NCBI GenBank assembly: GCA_902794095.1
Contig: CADBFZ010000002.1
Coordinates: forward strand, 62,001 to 126,000
DNA: 64,000 nt
Source: an uncultured Lachnospiraceae bacterium
GTDB lineage: Bacteria; Bacillota; Clostridia; Lachnospirales; Lachnospiraceae
Direction of reading: 5' to 3'
Shown: in pieces, positions 33,605 through 42,992 of the stretch
Layout: every line of letters begins with the position of its first letter
Position numbering within the stretch: position 1 is the first letter of the stretch
Program-made: the position numbers and the translations under genes
Notes under the pieces: model-generated
Seen by the model: the letters and a program-made list of their open reading frames with translations, nothing else
The model's database searches: none
What the model was told of the DNA's origin: nothing

Positions 33605-35853
33605 CCGCACTGATATATGAAATCATATATGTGTGGACCGTAGCGGTAGGGCTTATTTCGCTCATATTCCCGAAGATAGGAATTGAGACTGGAAGCCTTA
33701 CTGCAGTATTTCTTACGCTCATTATCGCAGCTCTCATCCCCGTTCTTAAGAAATCCGGTTGTACGGTAAGACTTATCATCTTCGGAGTATTGATTGCCTT
33801 ATCCGTAGCATTTGTATTCCTCTTAAGAAATGATGCGATAAGAGAATTCCTGATCGGGTATAAGAATTTTCTTTACCTGCCTCTGATTTCAATCGGTGCC
33901 GTTGTCATAGGCGAAGCACTTGTTTATATAAGACCTCTTAAGATCATTCTTACTATCCTTTTGGTAGCGTACATGATCCGGGCAGCCGTAGAATCTCAGA
34001 GCGTTGATAAACCCATGATCCTTTGCGTATCTTCCATGATCATGGTTACGGTAATCGAAGAAATGCAAAGGCCCTGGAAGAAAGCGGGAGATACGGATAA
34101 TAAAAAGCATCTTGTGAATGTCTTTATATTTGTAATGATCTCTTTAAGCCTTATCATCATGAGTCCCGCACCGGATGAACCTTATGACTGGCAGTTTGTC
34201 AAAAATATCGTTAACGCTGCACAGGAAAAAATCCTGGAACTTCAAAGAAGCCTTACGCCAAATGATGTTTACGATCCTACGGTAACTTCCATCGGATTCA
34301 GCGGAAGAGGTGAGATTTTCGGAAATCTCGCTCACAGTCAGGATGAAGTTCTCGAGCTCAGTGATCTTCCATCGGCGGAAAGATACATAAGACTTTCAGG
34401 TAAAACATTTGATACTTTTGACGGCTCGGAGTGGTATTCAAACGATCCTTCAACCGGCGATGATGCCATATTGGACACACTTGCTTTTCTTGCAAGTGTT
34501 TCGGAATATGAGTGCGAGCCCACGGATCTGTCTAAGAGAACCATGCTTACCGTCAGGTATTCGGCATTAAAATCCGAGTATGTTTTCGTACCGGTTAAAT
34601 CTTTGATAGGACCTGAAGGCCTTGGAGGAAATTCACTTAACTTCACATCCGGGGACATGGCCTGGCAGGGGGATGAAAGTCCGGAAGAATACTATCTGAA
34701 CTACTACAGGCTCAACATCGGAAATCCTGTTTTTACGCAGTTCCTAAAGAGCGTTACCGTTCCTTCCGAAGAAGCATTTAATTATGTGATAGAGGATAAG
34801 TCCTATGCGGGTGAATTCGGAATCAGCTATGAGGATTATCTTGCTTACACCGATCGGGTAAAAGAATACTATCTGGATGCTCCCGTTTTATCAGATGAGC
34901 TTCGCACTTACATGGATGAAGTGTATGAGGGATGCGAAGATGATATCGATAAGCTTGAGAGATTAAACTCGCTTTTAAGACGCTTTGAATATAACAACAA
35001 TCCCGGAGCGCTTCCCGAGTATGTCACGGATGCTTCCTCCATGCTGGATTATTTTATGCTGGAATCAAGGCGCGGATATTGCACTCATTTTGCCACGGCT
35101 TTTGTACTCCTTGCCAGGGCTGAGGGAATTCCCGCAAGATTTGTTCAGGGTTATTACGTATCAACACAGGGAAGTGCTGAGGTTACGGTTTATTCCTACA
35201 TGGCACATGCATGGCCCGAGGTTTATATAGAGGGTGCAGGATGGATACCCTATGAACCCACGCCCGGTTACGGACTTTCCGCGTATTGGTTGACAGAAGA
35301 GCAGCTTAGCGATACTTACGGAAATCTTGGTTCGGGCTATGCCGGATATCAGGGACCTGAAGTGCCTGACACCGTTATTGAACCTGAAGAGACCCCTGAG
35401 GAAGAAACTCCCAAAACCCATATTCCTTGGTATGTGATCGTAATTCCCATCGTATCCGGACTCGGATTTGTGGCACTGTTTATAGTTGTGGGGAATTTGC
35501 TTGTTTCGTTTTCTTTTGCCCGGAAGGGCGAGGAGGAGAGGTATAGGATCCTGTGCAGGCAGATATTCGGGCTGCTGGATGTCCTCGGGCTCGGTGTTAA
35601 AAACGGTGAGACGTTGCGGGAATATGGTGAGAGAATTGCCCCGGATGCGGTGGACGGAACCCATGCCTTTATCGGTAATCTGACGCTGTACCTCTATGCG
35701 GAGGGCAAGGACGTTAAAACATACGAAAAACAGGCCTTTGACTACAGGAATGCGCTACTTAAGCGGATCCGTCATGATGAGCCTTTCAGATACGTGATCT
35801 ATTATCTCGGTTTCCAAAAGGTCAAAAACGGAAAGAGTGTTGATAATGCATGA
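33601..35853 (+). CDS. Membrane-bound transglutaminase-like protease/transpeptidase (TgpA type)
   Basis: A 750-residue protein with about six N-terminal membrane helices (to about residue 190), a large extracellular transglutaminase-core domain and a last membrane helix (about 612-640) with a cytoplasmic tail. The catalytic Cys494 lies in RRGYCTHFATAFVLLAR and the His in MAHAWPEVYIEGAGW; the third residue is probably the acidic one in IPYEPTPG. The MoxR-DUF58-transglutaminase set is conserved in many bacteria; its substrate is not settled. Confidence 0.92.
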   Translation: MTALIYEIIYVWTVAVGLISLIFPKIGIETGSLTAVFLTLIIAALIPVLKKSGCTVRLIIFGVLIALSVAFVFLLRNDAIREFLIGYKNFLYLPLISIGAVVIGEALVYIRPLKIILTILLVAYMIRAAVESQSVDKPMILCVSSMIMVTVIEEMQRPWKKAGDTDNKKHLVNVFIFVMISLSLIIMSPAPDEPYDWQFVKNIVNAAQEKILELQRSLTPNDVYDPTVTSIGFSGRGEIFGNLAHSQDEVLELSDLPSAERYIRLSGKTFDTFDGSEWYSNDPSTGDDAILDTLAFLASVSEYECEPTDLSKRTMLTVRYSALKSEYVFVPVKSLIGPEGLGGNSLNFTSGDMAWQGDESPEEYYLNYYRLNIGNPVFTQFLKSVTVPSEEAFNYVIEDKSYAGEFGISYEDYLAYTDRVKEYYLDAPVLSDELRTYMDEVYEGCEDDIDKLERLNSLLRRFEYNNNPGALPEYVTDASSMLDYFMLESRRGYCTHFATAFVLLARAEGIPARFVQGYYVSTQGSAEVTVYSYMAHAWPEVYIEGAGWIPYEPTPGYGLSAYWLTEEQLSDTYGNLGSGYAGYQGPEVPDTVIEPEETPEEETPKTHIPWYVIVIPIVSGLGFVALFIVVGNLLVSFSFARKGEEERYRILCRQIFGLLDVLGLGVKNGETLREYGERIAPDAVDGTHAFIGNLTLYLYAEGKDVKTYEKQAFDYRNALLKRIRHDEPFRYVIYYLGFQKVKNGKSVDNA

Positions 35854-35922
35854 ATAGATGATAAAATATAATGGTAGTGCGTTTTCACTAACTAAAATCC
35901 AATTCAAGGAGAGTAAATCCCT

Positions 35923-36846
35923 ATGAGCAGAAGACTTATCACAAGAAGCGATTTCGACGGTTTGGTATGTGCAATGCTTTTAAAAGAAATGGATATGATC
36001 GATGAGATCAAATTCGTTCACCCCAAGGATGTTCAGGACGGAAAGGTTGATATTACCGGTGACGACATCACCACCAACCTCCCCTTCGACCCCAGAGTAA
36101 AGCTTGCATTTGACCATCACGAGAGCGAACTTCTCAGAGTTAAGTCAGAAGAGCTTAAGTCCAAGTTCATCATCGAGGGCGAAGCTAAATCTGCTGCAAG
36201 AGTTGTATATAACTACTATGGTGGAGCAAAGACCTTCACCAGAGTATCCGAGGAAATCATGACTGCCGTTGATAAGGGCGACAGCGCAGATTTCACCGCA
36301 GACGAGATCCTTAATCCCAAGGGATGGGTTCTTCTCAACTTCCTTATGGACGCTCGTACAGGACTGGGAAGATTCCATGATTTCAGAGTATCCAACTACG
36401 ATCTTATGATGGAGCTCATCACCTACTGTGTAGACCATCCCATCGACAAGATCCTTGAACTTCCTGACGTAAAAGAAAGAGTTGACCTTTACTTCGAGCA
36501 GCAGGAACTTTTCAAGGCTCAGCTCGATAGAATTGCTAAGATCGACGGCAAGGTTGTTATCATCGACCTCCGTAACGAAGAGACCATTTATGCGGGCAAC
36601 CGTTTCATGATCTATGCTATGCATCCCGAGGTTGAAGTATCCGTTCATGTAGCATGGGGCTTCAAGAAGCAGAACACAGCAGTCATGATCGGAAGAAGCA
36701 TTATCAATAAGGCATCCAATGTTAACATCGGAAATCTCTGCCTTGAGTACGGCGGAGGCGGACATGCAGCAGCAGGAACCTGCCAGCTTGCAAACGATGA
36801 AGTCGATGCAAAACTTCCCGATATCATTAAGGCTCTTCAGGGCTAA
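35923..36846 (+). CDS. DHH/DHHA1-family phosphoesterase
   Basis: A 307-residue member of the DHH superfamily. Metal-binding motifs are RSDFDGLVCAML, FDHHES and a later Asp, and the DHHA1 substrate-binding loop is EYGGGGHAAAGTCQ. Relatives include exopolyphosphatases and nano-RNase/cyclic-dinucleotide phosphodiesterases. The sequence is closest by eye to 'exopolyphosphatase-like' clostridial proteins; the substrate is not certain. AAGGAGAG lies before the ATG, and a TATAAT box lies about 50 bases upstream. Confidence 0.88.
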   Translation: MSRRLITRSDFDGLVCAMLLKEMDMIDEIKFVHPKDVQDGKVDITGDDITTNLPFDPRVKLAFDHHESELLRVKSEELKSKFIIEGEAKSAARVVYNYYGGAKTFTRVSEEIMTAVDKGDSADFTADEILNPKGWVLLNFLMDARTGLGRFHDFRVSNYDLMMELITYCVDHPIDKILELPDVKERVDLYFEQQELFKAQLDRIAKIDGKVVIIDLRNEETIYAGNRFMIYAMHPEVEVSVHVAWGFKKQNTAVMIGRSIINKASNVNIGNLCLEYGGGGHAAAGTCQLANDEVDAKLPDIIKALQG

Positions 36847-36861
36847 GAGTTTAATTAATAT

Positions 36862-36897
36862 GTGACACGGGGTCCGACCCCGTGTCACATTTTTTTT
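36862..36897 (+). terminator. Palindromic repeat acting as intrinsic terminator
   Basis: GTGACACGGGGTC and GACCCCGTGTCAC form a near-perfect 27-base palindrome (36862-36888), followed by ATTTTTTTT. It is the best copy of the repeat seen at 3288, 23445 and 45726 and here clearly makes a terminator for the DHH gene. Confidence 0.85.
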
Positions 36898-36913
36898 GCA
36901 TCAGGAGCGCTTT

Positions 36914-38509
36914 ATGGACATGACTTATTCTTACGGATCCAATCCCATTACGAAAACCGACTATCCCGACCCCGATGTGATCTTCGCAGATGGTGTATTT
37001 TACTTGATCTCAACCACCATGCATTTTCTGCCGGGCGGAGAGATACTAAGGTCCTATGATCTGATCAATTGGGAGCATTGCAGCTATGTTTTTGACCGCC
37101 TGGACAGTACGGATGCTCAGCGCCTTAAGGACGGTAAATACATCTATGGCAAGGGCATGTGGGCTGCGACTCTCAGATACCATGAGGGAACGTTCTATGT
37201 GGTATTTGTCTGCAACGATACGCATAAGACCTATCTGTACAGGGCTAATGCTGTGGAAGGTCCCTGGACTAAATCTGAGATCGAAGGCTTCTACCATGAC
37301 TGCTCGCTTTTATTCGATGAGGGCAGGGCATTTCTTGTATACGGCAACACCGACATATGGCTTACAGAGCTTAATGAGAATCTGACAGGCCCCAAAGAAG
37401 GCGGTCTTCACAGACTCATCGTAAGCGATAAAGGAAATCCCAATCTGGGATATGAGGGCTCCCACATCTACAAGATCTTCGGAAGGTATTACCTTTTTTT
37501 GATCCATTCAAGACGTGATATGTGGAGGAGAACCGAAGCATGCTTTTCAGCGGATTCGTTGGAAGGTGAGTTTACCGGCGGCGATGTATTTGACGATGAT
37601 CTGGGATTCAGAAATTCAGGCATTGCCCAAGGCGGAATTGTGGAAGGCCCCGAGGGCGTATGGCATTCCATCATGTTCAGGGATAACGGCGCAGTAGGAA
37701 GAGTCCCCATACTTGTTCCCATAACATGGGAGAAGGATGAAGCCGGAAAGCCTTATCCGGTATTTGGTGAAAGCGGCAAAGCATCCGCTCAGCTTAAAGA
37801 GATCAATCTGAAACCCGGTTATGAATACGCACCCCTCATGGGAAGCGATGATTTCGACTATGACCCGGCGGTTAAATTCGCCTCTGATAAAGAGCACTAC
37901 GGAACCTTCGGATTTAAGAGCTTTTGGCAGTTTAATCATGAGCCGGATCTTGATCTTGTTGGCATAGATTCCGGAAGACTTTGGATCAAAACTGACAAGA
38001 CCGCAGAGAACATCTTCCATGCAGCAAACACCCTGACCCAGAGGATGGAATTTCCTGCAGATGCTGCTGAGATCACCATTGACGGGTCCGAACTTAATGA
38101 CGGTGACCACGCAGGTCTTTGCACCTTCCAGGGCAATTACCTCATGGTGGGCATCTGCAAGGAGGACGGAGAACTCTATGCGGAAGTAGCATCCTACACG
38201 AATGACACCGGCGATATCTGGAAGCTGGGTGAGGGTCCTGCCAAAACAGTACGAAAGACAAGACTTTCAGGAAATACCCTTCGCGTTTCCGTCAGCGTAG
38301 TTTTCAATGACGAGAGGGGAGATGTGGACGCAGCGTATGCGGGAATCTGCGAATGCGCTGAGTATAAGGAATTTCCCGAAGAACATAAATTAAGCTTCAG
38401 ACTCGATCATTTCACGGGTTGCAGGTTCGGAATCTACATGTTTTCAAAAAAAGTTTCCGGAGGTATGGCATTTTTTTCCAAATATGTTAAAATGCCAAAA
38501 GTGCAATAA
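36914..38509 (+). CDS. Glycoside hydrolase family 43 (beta-xylosidase / alpha-L-arabinofuranosidase)
   Basis: A 531-residue cytoplasmic enzyme (no signal peptide) for xylan fragments. The five-bladed propeller carries the catalytic base Asp in DYPDPDVIFADG, the Asp in HDCSLLFDEG that tunes acidity, and the acid Glu in GYEGSHIYK. The C-terminal half (from about residue 310) fits the beta-sandwich domain that closes the active site in these enzymes. Early motif ISTTMHFLPGGEILRSYDL suggests the xylosidase/arabinofuranosidase subgroup. ATG 36914 follows AGGAG. It would work after uptake of oligosaccharides, as would the GH67 at 57802. Confidence 0.9.
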   Translation: MDMTYSYGSNPITKTDYPDPDVIFADGVFYLISTTMHFLPGGEILRSYDLINWEHCSYVFDRLDSTDAQRLKDGKYIYGKGMWAATLRYHEGTFYVVFVCNDTHKTYLYRANAVEGPWTKSEIEGFYHDCSLLFDEGRAFLVYGNTDIWLTELNENLTGPKEGGLHRLIVSDKGNPNLGYEGSHIYKIFGRYYLFLIHSRRDMWRRTEACFSADSLEGEFTGGDVFDDDLGFRNSGIAQGGIVEGPEGVWHSIMFRDNGAVGRVPILVPITWEKDEAGKPYPVFGESGKASAQLKEINLKPGYEYAPLMGSDDFDYDPAVKFASDKEHYGTFGFKSFWQFNHEPDLDLVGIDSGRLWIKTDKTAENIFHAANTLTQRMEFPADAAEITIDGSELNDGDHAGLCTFQGNYLMVGICKEDGELYAEVASYTNDTGDIWKLGEGPAKTVRKTRLSGNTLRVSVSVVFNDERGDVDAAYAGICECAEYKEFPEEHKLSFRLDHFTGCRFGIYMFSKKVSGGMAFFSKYVKMPKVQ

Positions 38510-38539
38510 ATTATCTTAGAAATGTCGTTGGTTTAAGGG

Positions 38540-38576
38540 GTTGGATTCAACGTTTAGTTGAGTCCAACTTTTTTTT
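38540..38576 (+). terminator. Intrinsic terminator of the GH43 gene
   Basis: GTTGGATTCAAC pairs with GTTGAGTCCAAC (one G-T pair) over five bases and is followed by eight T residues. The stretch from 38577 to 38893 holds no gene that I can support. It is A/T-rich and has degenerate GGTTTTACTT / AAAGTAAAAA segments, and presumably the tetR promoter. Confidence 0.9.
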
Positions 38577-38893
38577 GAATTCTGCCCAAAAACCGATAAC
38601 GCAGACTATAAAAATAGCACAAAAAATGGGCTGTTTTTACTGCAATTTGCCCAATGGTTTTACTTGCCACCGCAATGCCAAGGTAAAGTAAAAAACGCGA
38701 AAAATATGGGCTTTGGCGGGATTTTGAAAGTTTAGGAATGTTTAATAATCTTTAGCAATTTTTGGGTTGAAAAACAACTGTCCATCTGCTAAAAATGTAG
38801 GAAAGCATTTATAACATACAAATAATTGTGTTATGGGGATGACGCAGGGGAAATATAGTATCAGAAAACGGATGAAAGGAAAAGCATAGTACA

Positions 38894-39502
38894 ATGAGCA
38901 CAGCTTCAGTCAGAGAAAAGATTATCAATGCGGCGCTCGATCTCTTTTCCCAGAAGGGATATGACGCTACTTCGGTTGATGAAATAGCAGAATCCATCGG
39001 TATGAAGGGACCCAACATCTACAAGTACTTCAAGGGTAAAGAGGAAGTCCTCAGAGAGCTCAGTTCCAAGATGGAAGAGGGATACAGACAGAGGATGAAG
39101 ATGACTCCCGATGTAAGTGCCTCTATTTCCAGCCGTGAGGATCTTAAAGAGTTCAGCATGAGCCAGATCAGATTCACCATCGAGGATGATAAGATCAAGA
39201 AGCTTAGAAAGATGGGAACCATCGAGCAGTTCAGAAATCCTCATTTCAGCAGACAGACTTCCGAGCATCAATTCGACAACATGCAGAGACAGTTCTCCGC
39301 TATTTTCAAGAGCCTTATGGATAAGGGCGTTCTTGCACAGGATGATGCAGAGATGATGGCAATGGAGTATTATGCTCCCGTTTCAATTCTCATACAACTG
39401 GCTGACAGAGAGCCTGACAGAAAAGAGGAAGTTCTCGGAACTGTTGAGAAGTACATCGACTTCTTCCTTGACAGATATTTCAAGAAAGCTCAAACAGCAT
39501 AA
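38894..39502 (+). CDS. TetR/AcrR-family transcriptional regulator
   Basis: A 202-residue regulator with the usual N-terminal helix-turn-helix (KIINAALDLFSQKGYDATSV, then IAESIGMKGPNIYKYFKGKEEVL) and a helical ligand-binding domain. Relatives repress efflux or metabolic genes. The ATG follows AAAGGAAAAG. It stands alone between the GH43 gene and the tandem hairpin array, so its target is not obvious. Confidence 0.93.
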   Translation: MSTASVREKIINAALDLFSQKGYDATSVDEIAESIGMKGPNIYKYFKGKEEVLRELSSKMEEGYRQRMKMTPDVSASISSREDLKEFSMSQIRFTIEDDKIKKLRKMGTIEQFRNPHFSRQTSEHQFDNMQRQFSAIFKSLMDKGVLAQDDAEMMAMEYYAPVSILIQLADREPDRKEEVLGTVEKYIDFFLDRYFKKAQTA

Positions 39503-39538
39503 TAAAATGGATTGTTCCGCTTTATAGTTTAGAGATCA

Positions 39539-39567
39539 ATCGCCGGCTGAGTGCCGGCGATTTTTTT
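39539..39567 (+). terminator. Intrinsic terminator of the tetR gene
   Basis: ATCGCCGGC pairs perfectly with GCCGGCGAT over five bases, followed by seven T residues. Confidence 0.92.
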
Positions 39568-39594
39568 GTGTGTGAGACAGGGAGGCCGATGCGT

Positions 39595-39950
39595 AGGTCT
39601 TGGCGACTGAGGAAGGCTAATAAAACGGGCGAAAATGAGGCGATTGTTAGCCTTTAAGCCGGAAATACAGGTCTTAGCAACTGAGGAAGGCTAACAAAAT
39701 GGATGAAAATGAGGCGATTGTTAGCCTTTAAGCCGGAAATACAGGTCTTAGCAACTGAGAAAGGCTAATAAAACGGGCGAAAAGTGAGAAATATTAGCCT
39801 TTTGAGCGAGAAAGAAGGGCATAGCAACTGAGGAGGGCTAATAAAACTGGCGAAAAGTGAGAAATATTAGCCTTTTGAGTGAGAAATAAGGGCATAGCAA
39901 CTGAGAAAGGCTAATAAATCGGGCAAAATGGCGATTTTATTAGCTGTGCC
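39595..39950. repeat. Five tandem ~74-bp repeats, each a hairpin with compensated stem changes
   Basis: Units begin near 39595, 39669, 39743, 39816 and 39889 (spacing 74, 74, 73, 73; the last is shorter). Each starts with AGGTCTTAGCAACTGAG or AGGGCATAGCAACTGAG and contains a hairpin: AAGGCTAA with TTAGCCTT in units 1-2, GGCTAATA with TATTAGCC in units 3-4, GCTAATAAA with TTTATTAGC in unit 5. Stem bases differ between units yet remain paired. No ORF runs through it, and there are no unique spacers, so it is neither coding nor CRISPR. Function unknown. Confidence 0.85.
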
Positions 39951-39980
39951 GAGGTGGTTGGGGTGTGCTGCCGTGAGGTC

Positions 39981-40022
39981 TTGACATGTGTATTTAAATT
40001 GTATATATTGCATATATACAAT
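39981..40022 (+). promoter_or_regulatory. GntR/YtrA-type operator over a sigma-A promoter
   Basis: TTGACA (39981) and TATATT (40004) are 17 bases apart. A perfect 25-base palindrome, ATTGTATATAT and ATATATACAAT around TGC (39998-40022), covers the -10 box and start site. It fits autorepression by the GntR-family protein encoded next. Confidence 0.8.
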
Positions 40023-40085
40023 GATTAATCATTAAGGCGGAAAGGTTTAGCGCTGACCGGCCCGCCGCGCGCAAAGGAAATCCAT

Positions 40086-40469
40086 ATGGACATAATCATC
40101 AGTAACTCCTCGGGAACGCCCATTTATGAGCAGATCGAGGAACAGATCAGGAGCCTGATCATGACAGGCGAACTGGCGGCAGGGGACGCTCTTCCGTCAA
40201 TGAGAATTCTCGCTAAAGACTTAAAGATCAGTGTTATCACGACAAAGAGAGCATTCGAAGATCTCGAGCGTGACGGCTACATTGAATCCGTCGTGGGTAA
40301 GGGAAGCTTTGTAAAGGGCATCAATCCTGAACTAATGAAGGAGAATATGAAGTACGCCATTGAGCAGCATCTGGAGAAGGCTGCGGAGAAGGCTGTCATG
40401 GGAAAAGTATCCCTTGATGAACTAAAAGAAATGCTGGAGATCATTTACGAAGAGAAGAGTCAGAGCTGA
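40086..40469 (+). CDS. GntR-family transcriptional regulator (YtrA subfamily)
   Basis: A 127-residue short GntR regulator: an N-terminal winged helix (PIYEQIEEQIRSLIMTGELA, then LPSMRILAKDLKISVITTKRAFEDLERDGYIESVVGKGSFV) with a short C-terminal dimerisation helix and no ligand domain, as in YtrA. Such regulators control an adjacent ABC transporter operon. AAAGGA lies before the ATG, and the operator at 39998 lies over its promoter. The ABC genes begin 77 bases downstream. Confidence 0.94.
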   Translation: MDIIISNSSGTPIYEQIEEQIRSLIMTGELAAGDALPSMRILAKDLKISVITTKRAFEDLERDGYIESVVGKGSFVKGINPELMKENMKYAIEQHLEKAAEKAVMGKVSLDELKEMLEIIYEEKSQS

Positions 40470-40546
40470 CAACGGGACGTACACCTTTATCAGACTTGCC
40501 TGACAACGATGGTACGTAAACATTGACGGCTATGAGGTGAATACAA

Positions 40547-41413
40547 ATGGATGAAGTTAAAAATGTCATCGAGCTTAAAAACGTTACTAAAGATTACGGT
40601 GATTTCAAACTTGATAATGTAAGCTTTGCCGTGCCCGAAGGAACTGTCTGCGGATTCATCGGACAGAACGGTGCGGGAAAGACCACTACCATCAATCTTA
40701 TTCTTGATGTAATAAAAAGAGATTCCGGTGAGATCACACTTTTCGGTCAGCCTGTGGGAAAAGAGACCGCATACCTGAGAGAAGATGTGGGCGTGGTATT
40801 TGATGAGATGGGATTTCATGAATTCATGACCGGACGCGATATCAATATCATGATGAAGAACATCTACAAAAACTGGGATGAAGATGCATTCTTTGATTAT
40901 CTGAAGAAATTTTCGCTTCCTTCAAAGAAGAAGTGCGGTGCTTTTTCCAGAGGTATGAGGATGAAACTTCAGATCGCAGCAGCTCTTTCACATCATGCAA
41001 AGCTTCTTGTGATGGATGAGCCCACCAGCGGACTGGATCCCATCGTCAGAAACGAGATGATAAATATTTTCAGGGAATTTGTTGTAGAGGAGGACCACAC
41101 GATCCTTCTGTCTTCACATATCACAAGCGACCTTGAGAAGATTGCGGATGAGGTTGTATTCATTAACGCCGGAAAAATAGTCCTTGCCGGAAATAAGGAT
41201 GAGATTCTTGAAAAGCACGGCATACTAAAGTGCAGAAAAGATGACGCATCGCGTGTGAGTGATTCTCTTATAGTGCACTCCGAAGTCAGCGATTATGGTG
41301 CAGAGATATTGGTTAATGACAGACACACAGCGGAGAAGCTCTATCCCGGTATGGTGATTGAAAATGCACCGCTTGAAGATATTATGATCCACTATGTCAA
41401 CGCAAAAAGATGA
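40547..41413 (+). CDS. ABC transporter ATP-binding protein
   Basis: A 288-residue ATPase with Walker A (IGQNGAGKTTT), signature FSRGMRMKLQIAAAL and Walker B with catalytic Glu (LLVMDEPTSGLD). The C-terminal extra part (about residues 215-288) is usual for exporters of the YtrB/BcrA type. It drives the two membrane proteins encoded next. With the GntR regulator it resembles the ytr and related cell-envelope stress operons of Bacillus; substrate unknown. Confidence 0.94.
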   Translation: MDEVKNVIELKNVTKDYGDFKLDNVSFAVPEGTVCGFIGQNGAGKTTTINLILDVIKRDSGEITLFGQPVGKETAYLREDVGVVFDEMGFHEFMTGRDINIMMKNIYKNWDEDAFFDYLKKFSLPSKKKCGAFSRGMRMKLQIAAALSHHAKLLVMDEPTSGLDPIVRNEMINIFREFVVEEDHTILLSSHITSDLEKIADEVVFINAGKIVLAGNKDEILEKHGILKCRKDDASRVSDSLIVHSEVSDYGAEILVNDRHTAEKLYPGMVIENAPLEDIMIHYVNAKR

Positions 41414-41436
41414 AAGTGAAATCGTGAGGTAATACC

Positions 41437-42216
41437 ATGAAAGGTTTGATAATTAAGGACATTATGTGCCTTAAGAAACAGCTCACCACTTTTGTTTATG
41501 TCATATCGGGAGTGGTGGTCATATCGATTCTTTATGTTCTGAGCAGCCGTTTCGGTAATCTTGCGGAAGTCGGAAAAGTGTTGCTTGATGAAAATAATAA
41601 TATGACTCAGGTTGATGTTAAAAATCTGGGTTCCATGGTTCTTATCATGTCAATGCTGATTCCTATAGTCAGTGTGGGAGATATGGTGAATGTATTCATA
41701 GCTGACGGCAAGGCCGGTTTTTTCAAAGTATCCGCTTCTCTTCCCGTCTCTATGAAAAAGAGAATGTTGTCAAGATTTCTGACGATCTATGCATTGTTTG
41801 CAATAGGTGCTACAGTGGATATCGTTCTTGCCATGGTCCTGAGTTCACTTACCGATATTATGGGATTCGGAAGCTTTCTTGGGATCATTGTTTCATCGGC
41901 ATCTTTATTAAGTATCTACAGTGCTTTTCTGATCCTCTACTGTGTAATACTCGGATACGGTAAGGAGCAATATGCGCAGTATTTCTCACTTCTTACAATT
42001 GCCTTATCTTTTGTGATCATAAAGTTTAAGAGCGTGAAATTCGTGATAATCCACGTACTTGGTGACGGCGTCGGTTTTGATTCTTCTGTATTCTGGAAGC
42101 CTCTGGATTATTTTCGACAGAAGGGATATGTTTTCCTTTTGATCGCGCTTTTTGTGAGTGTTTTTTCTTATTGCCTTTCTTTATACTTTGCGGAAAGAAA
42201 GAGAGGTGTCATCTGA
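41437..42216 (+). CDS. ABC-2 type transporter permease
   Basis: A 259-residue membrane protein with six predicted helices, starting with the amphipathic KGLIIKDIMCLKKQL segment usual for ABC-2 permeases of this operon type. Its TGA overlaps the ATG of a second, similar permease by one base, so the transporter is probably a heterodimer. Substrate unknown. Confidence 0.87.
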   Translation: MKGLIIKDIMCLKKQLTTFVYVISGVVVISILYVLSSRFGNLAEVGKVLLDENNNMTQVDVKNLGSMVLIMSMLIPIVSVGDMVNVFIADGKAGFFKVSASLPVSMKKRMLSRFLTIYALFAIGATVDIVLAMVLSSLTDIMGFGSFLGIIVSSASLLSIYSAFLILYCVILGYGKEQYAQYFSLLTIALSFVIIKFKSVKFVIIHVLGDGVGFDSSVFWKPLDYFRQKGYVFLLIALFVSVFSYCLSLYFAERKRGVI

Positions 42217-42992
42217 TGGGAGGATTATTATATAAGGATTTTATTTCTATCAGAGGTAAAAGGCTGGTCACCGGCTTTTCAGTGCTGACTCTGCTGATGA
42301 TCATAATAAAACTGATCGTGGCAAGTGTCGGAACTCCGAGCGGACTTATGGTGGAAAATGATGAAGGTGAGGTCTTTTCATTCCTCGAATATCTTATTTC
42401 AGTGCCGGCTCAGATGATGCCGATCATATTGCTCTGTTTTATTTCCAACTGGGTCCCGAACGTGCTGAAAAATGACGAGAAGAGCAAGATACATTCGTTT
42501 TTGTCAGCGATGCCTGTTTCAAAGAGTACTTATATCGCGGAAAAATATGTATTTATAGGCATATGCATTTACATATGTTTTTCTCTCAGCATGGTATGGA
42601 ATATCATTTCCATGGCATTTTTACCGGATGGTTTTGTACTTGATCTTTTGATGTTATATTCGTCAATATTTATTGAGCTTTTCTCCCTGGCATTTATCGG
42701 TGCAACCATAGAGTTTCCGGTTTTTGTTGCCTTCGGGAAAGAAAAAGGGCAGATGATCAAGACAGCCATACTTGAGGTGATTGCATGTTGCGTGACGGCA
42801 TATCTGTTCTTTGGAGACCTGAGTGTTTTTGAAAAGGTGGATATAGGTGAGATCATGGAATGGGCCCAAACACATTCTTTTGCACTTATGTTTATGGCGG
42901 CACTTTCACCTCTCATAACTCTCGCTCTTTATTACATCTCATACTGCATTTCCGTACGCATATATGAGAGAAAGGAGAGAGATTATGAGTGA
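42216..42992 (+). CDS. ABC-2 type transporter permease, second subunit
   Basis: A 258-residue membrane protein with six predicted helices and the opening MGGLLYKDFISIRGKRLV typical of ABC-2 permeases. I use ATG 42216, which overlaps the upstream stop (TGATG); an ATG at 42171 lies well inside the previous gene. Eight bases of its end overlap the start of the CAAX protease gene. Confidence 0.86.
   Translation: MGGLLYKDFISIRGKRLVTGFSVLTLLMIIIKLIVASVGTPSGLMVENDEGEVFSFLEYLISVPAQMMPIILLCFISNWVPNVLKNDEKSKIHSFLSAMPVSKSTYIAEKYVFIGICIYICFSLSMVWNIISMAFLPDGFVLDLLMLYSSIFIELFSLAFIGATIEFPVFVAFGKEKGQMIKTAILEVIACCVTAYLFFGDLSVFEKVDIGEIMEWAQTHSFALMFMAALSPLITLALYYISYCISVRIYERKERDYE

Noticed and set aside
36862..36888. 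Small ORFs beginning MTRGPTPCH at 36862 and 45752
   Set aside because: They are translations of the palindromic repeat and lack ribosome sites and conservation beyond it.
39595..39950. CRISPR array
   Set aside because: Units follow one another directly and are similar over their whole length; there are no unique spacers and no cas genes nearby.
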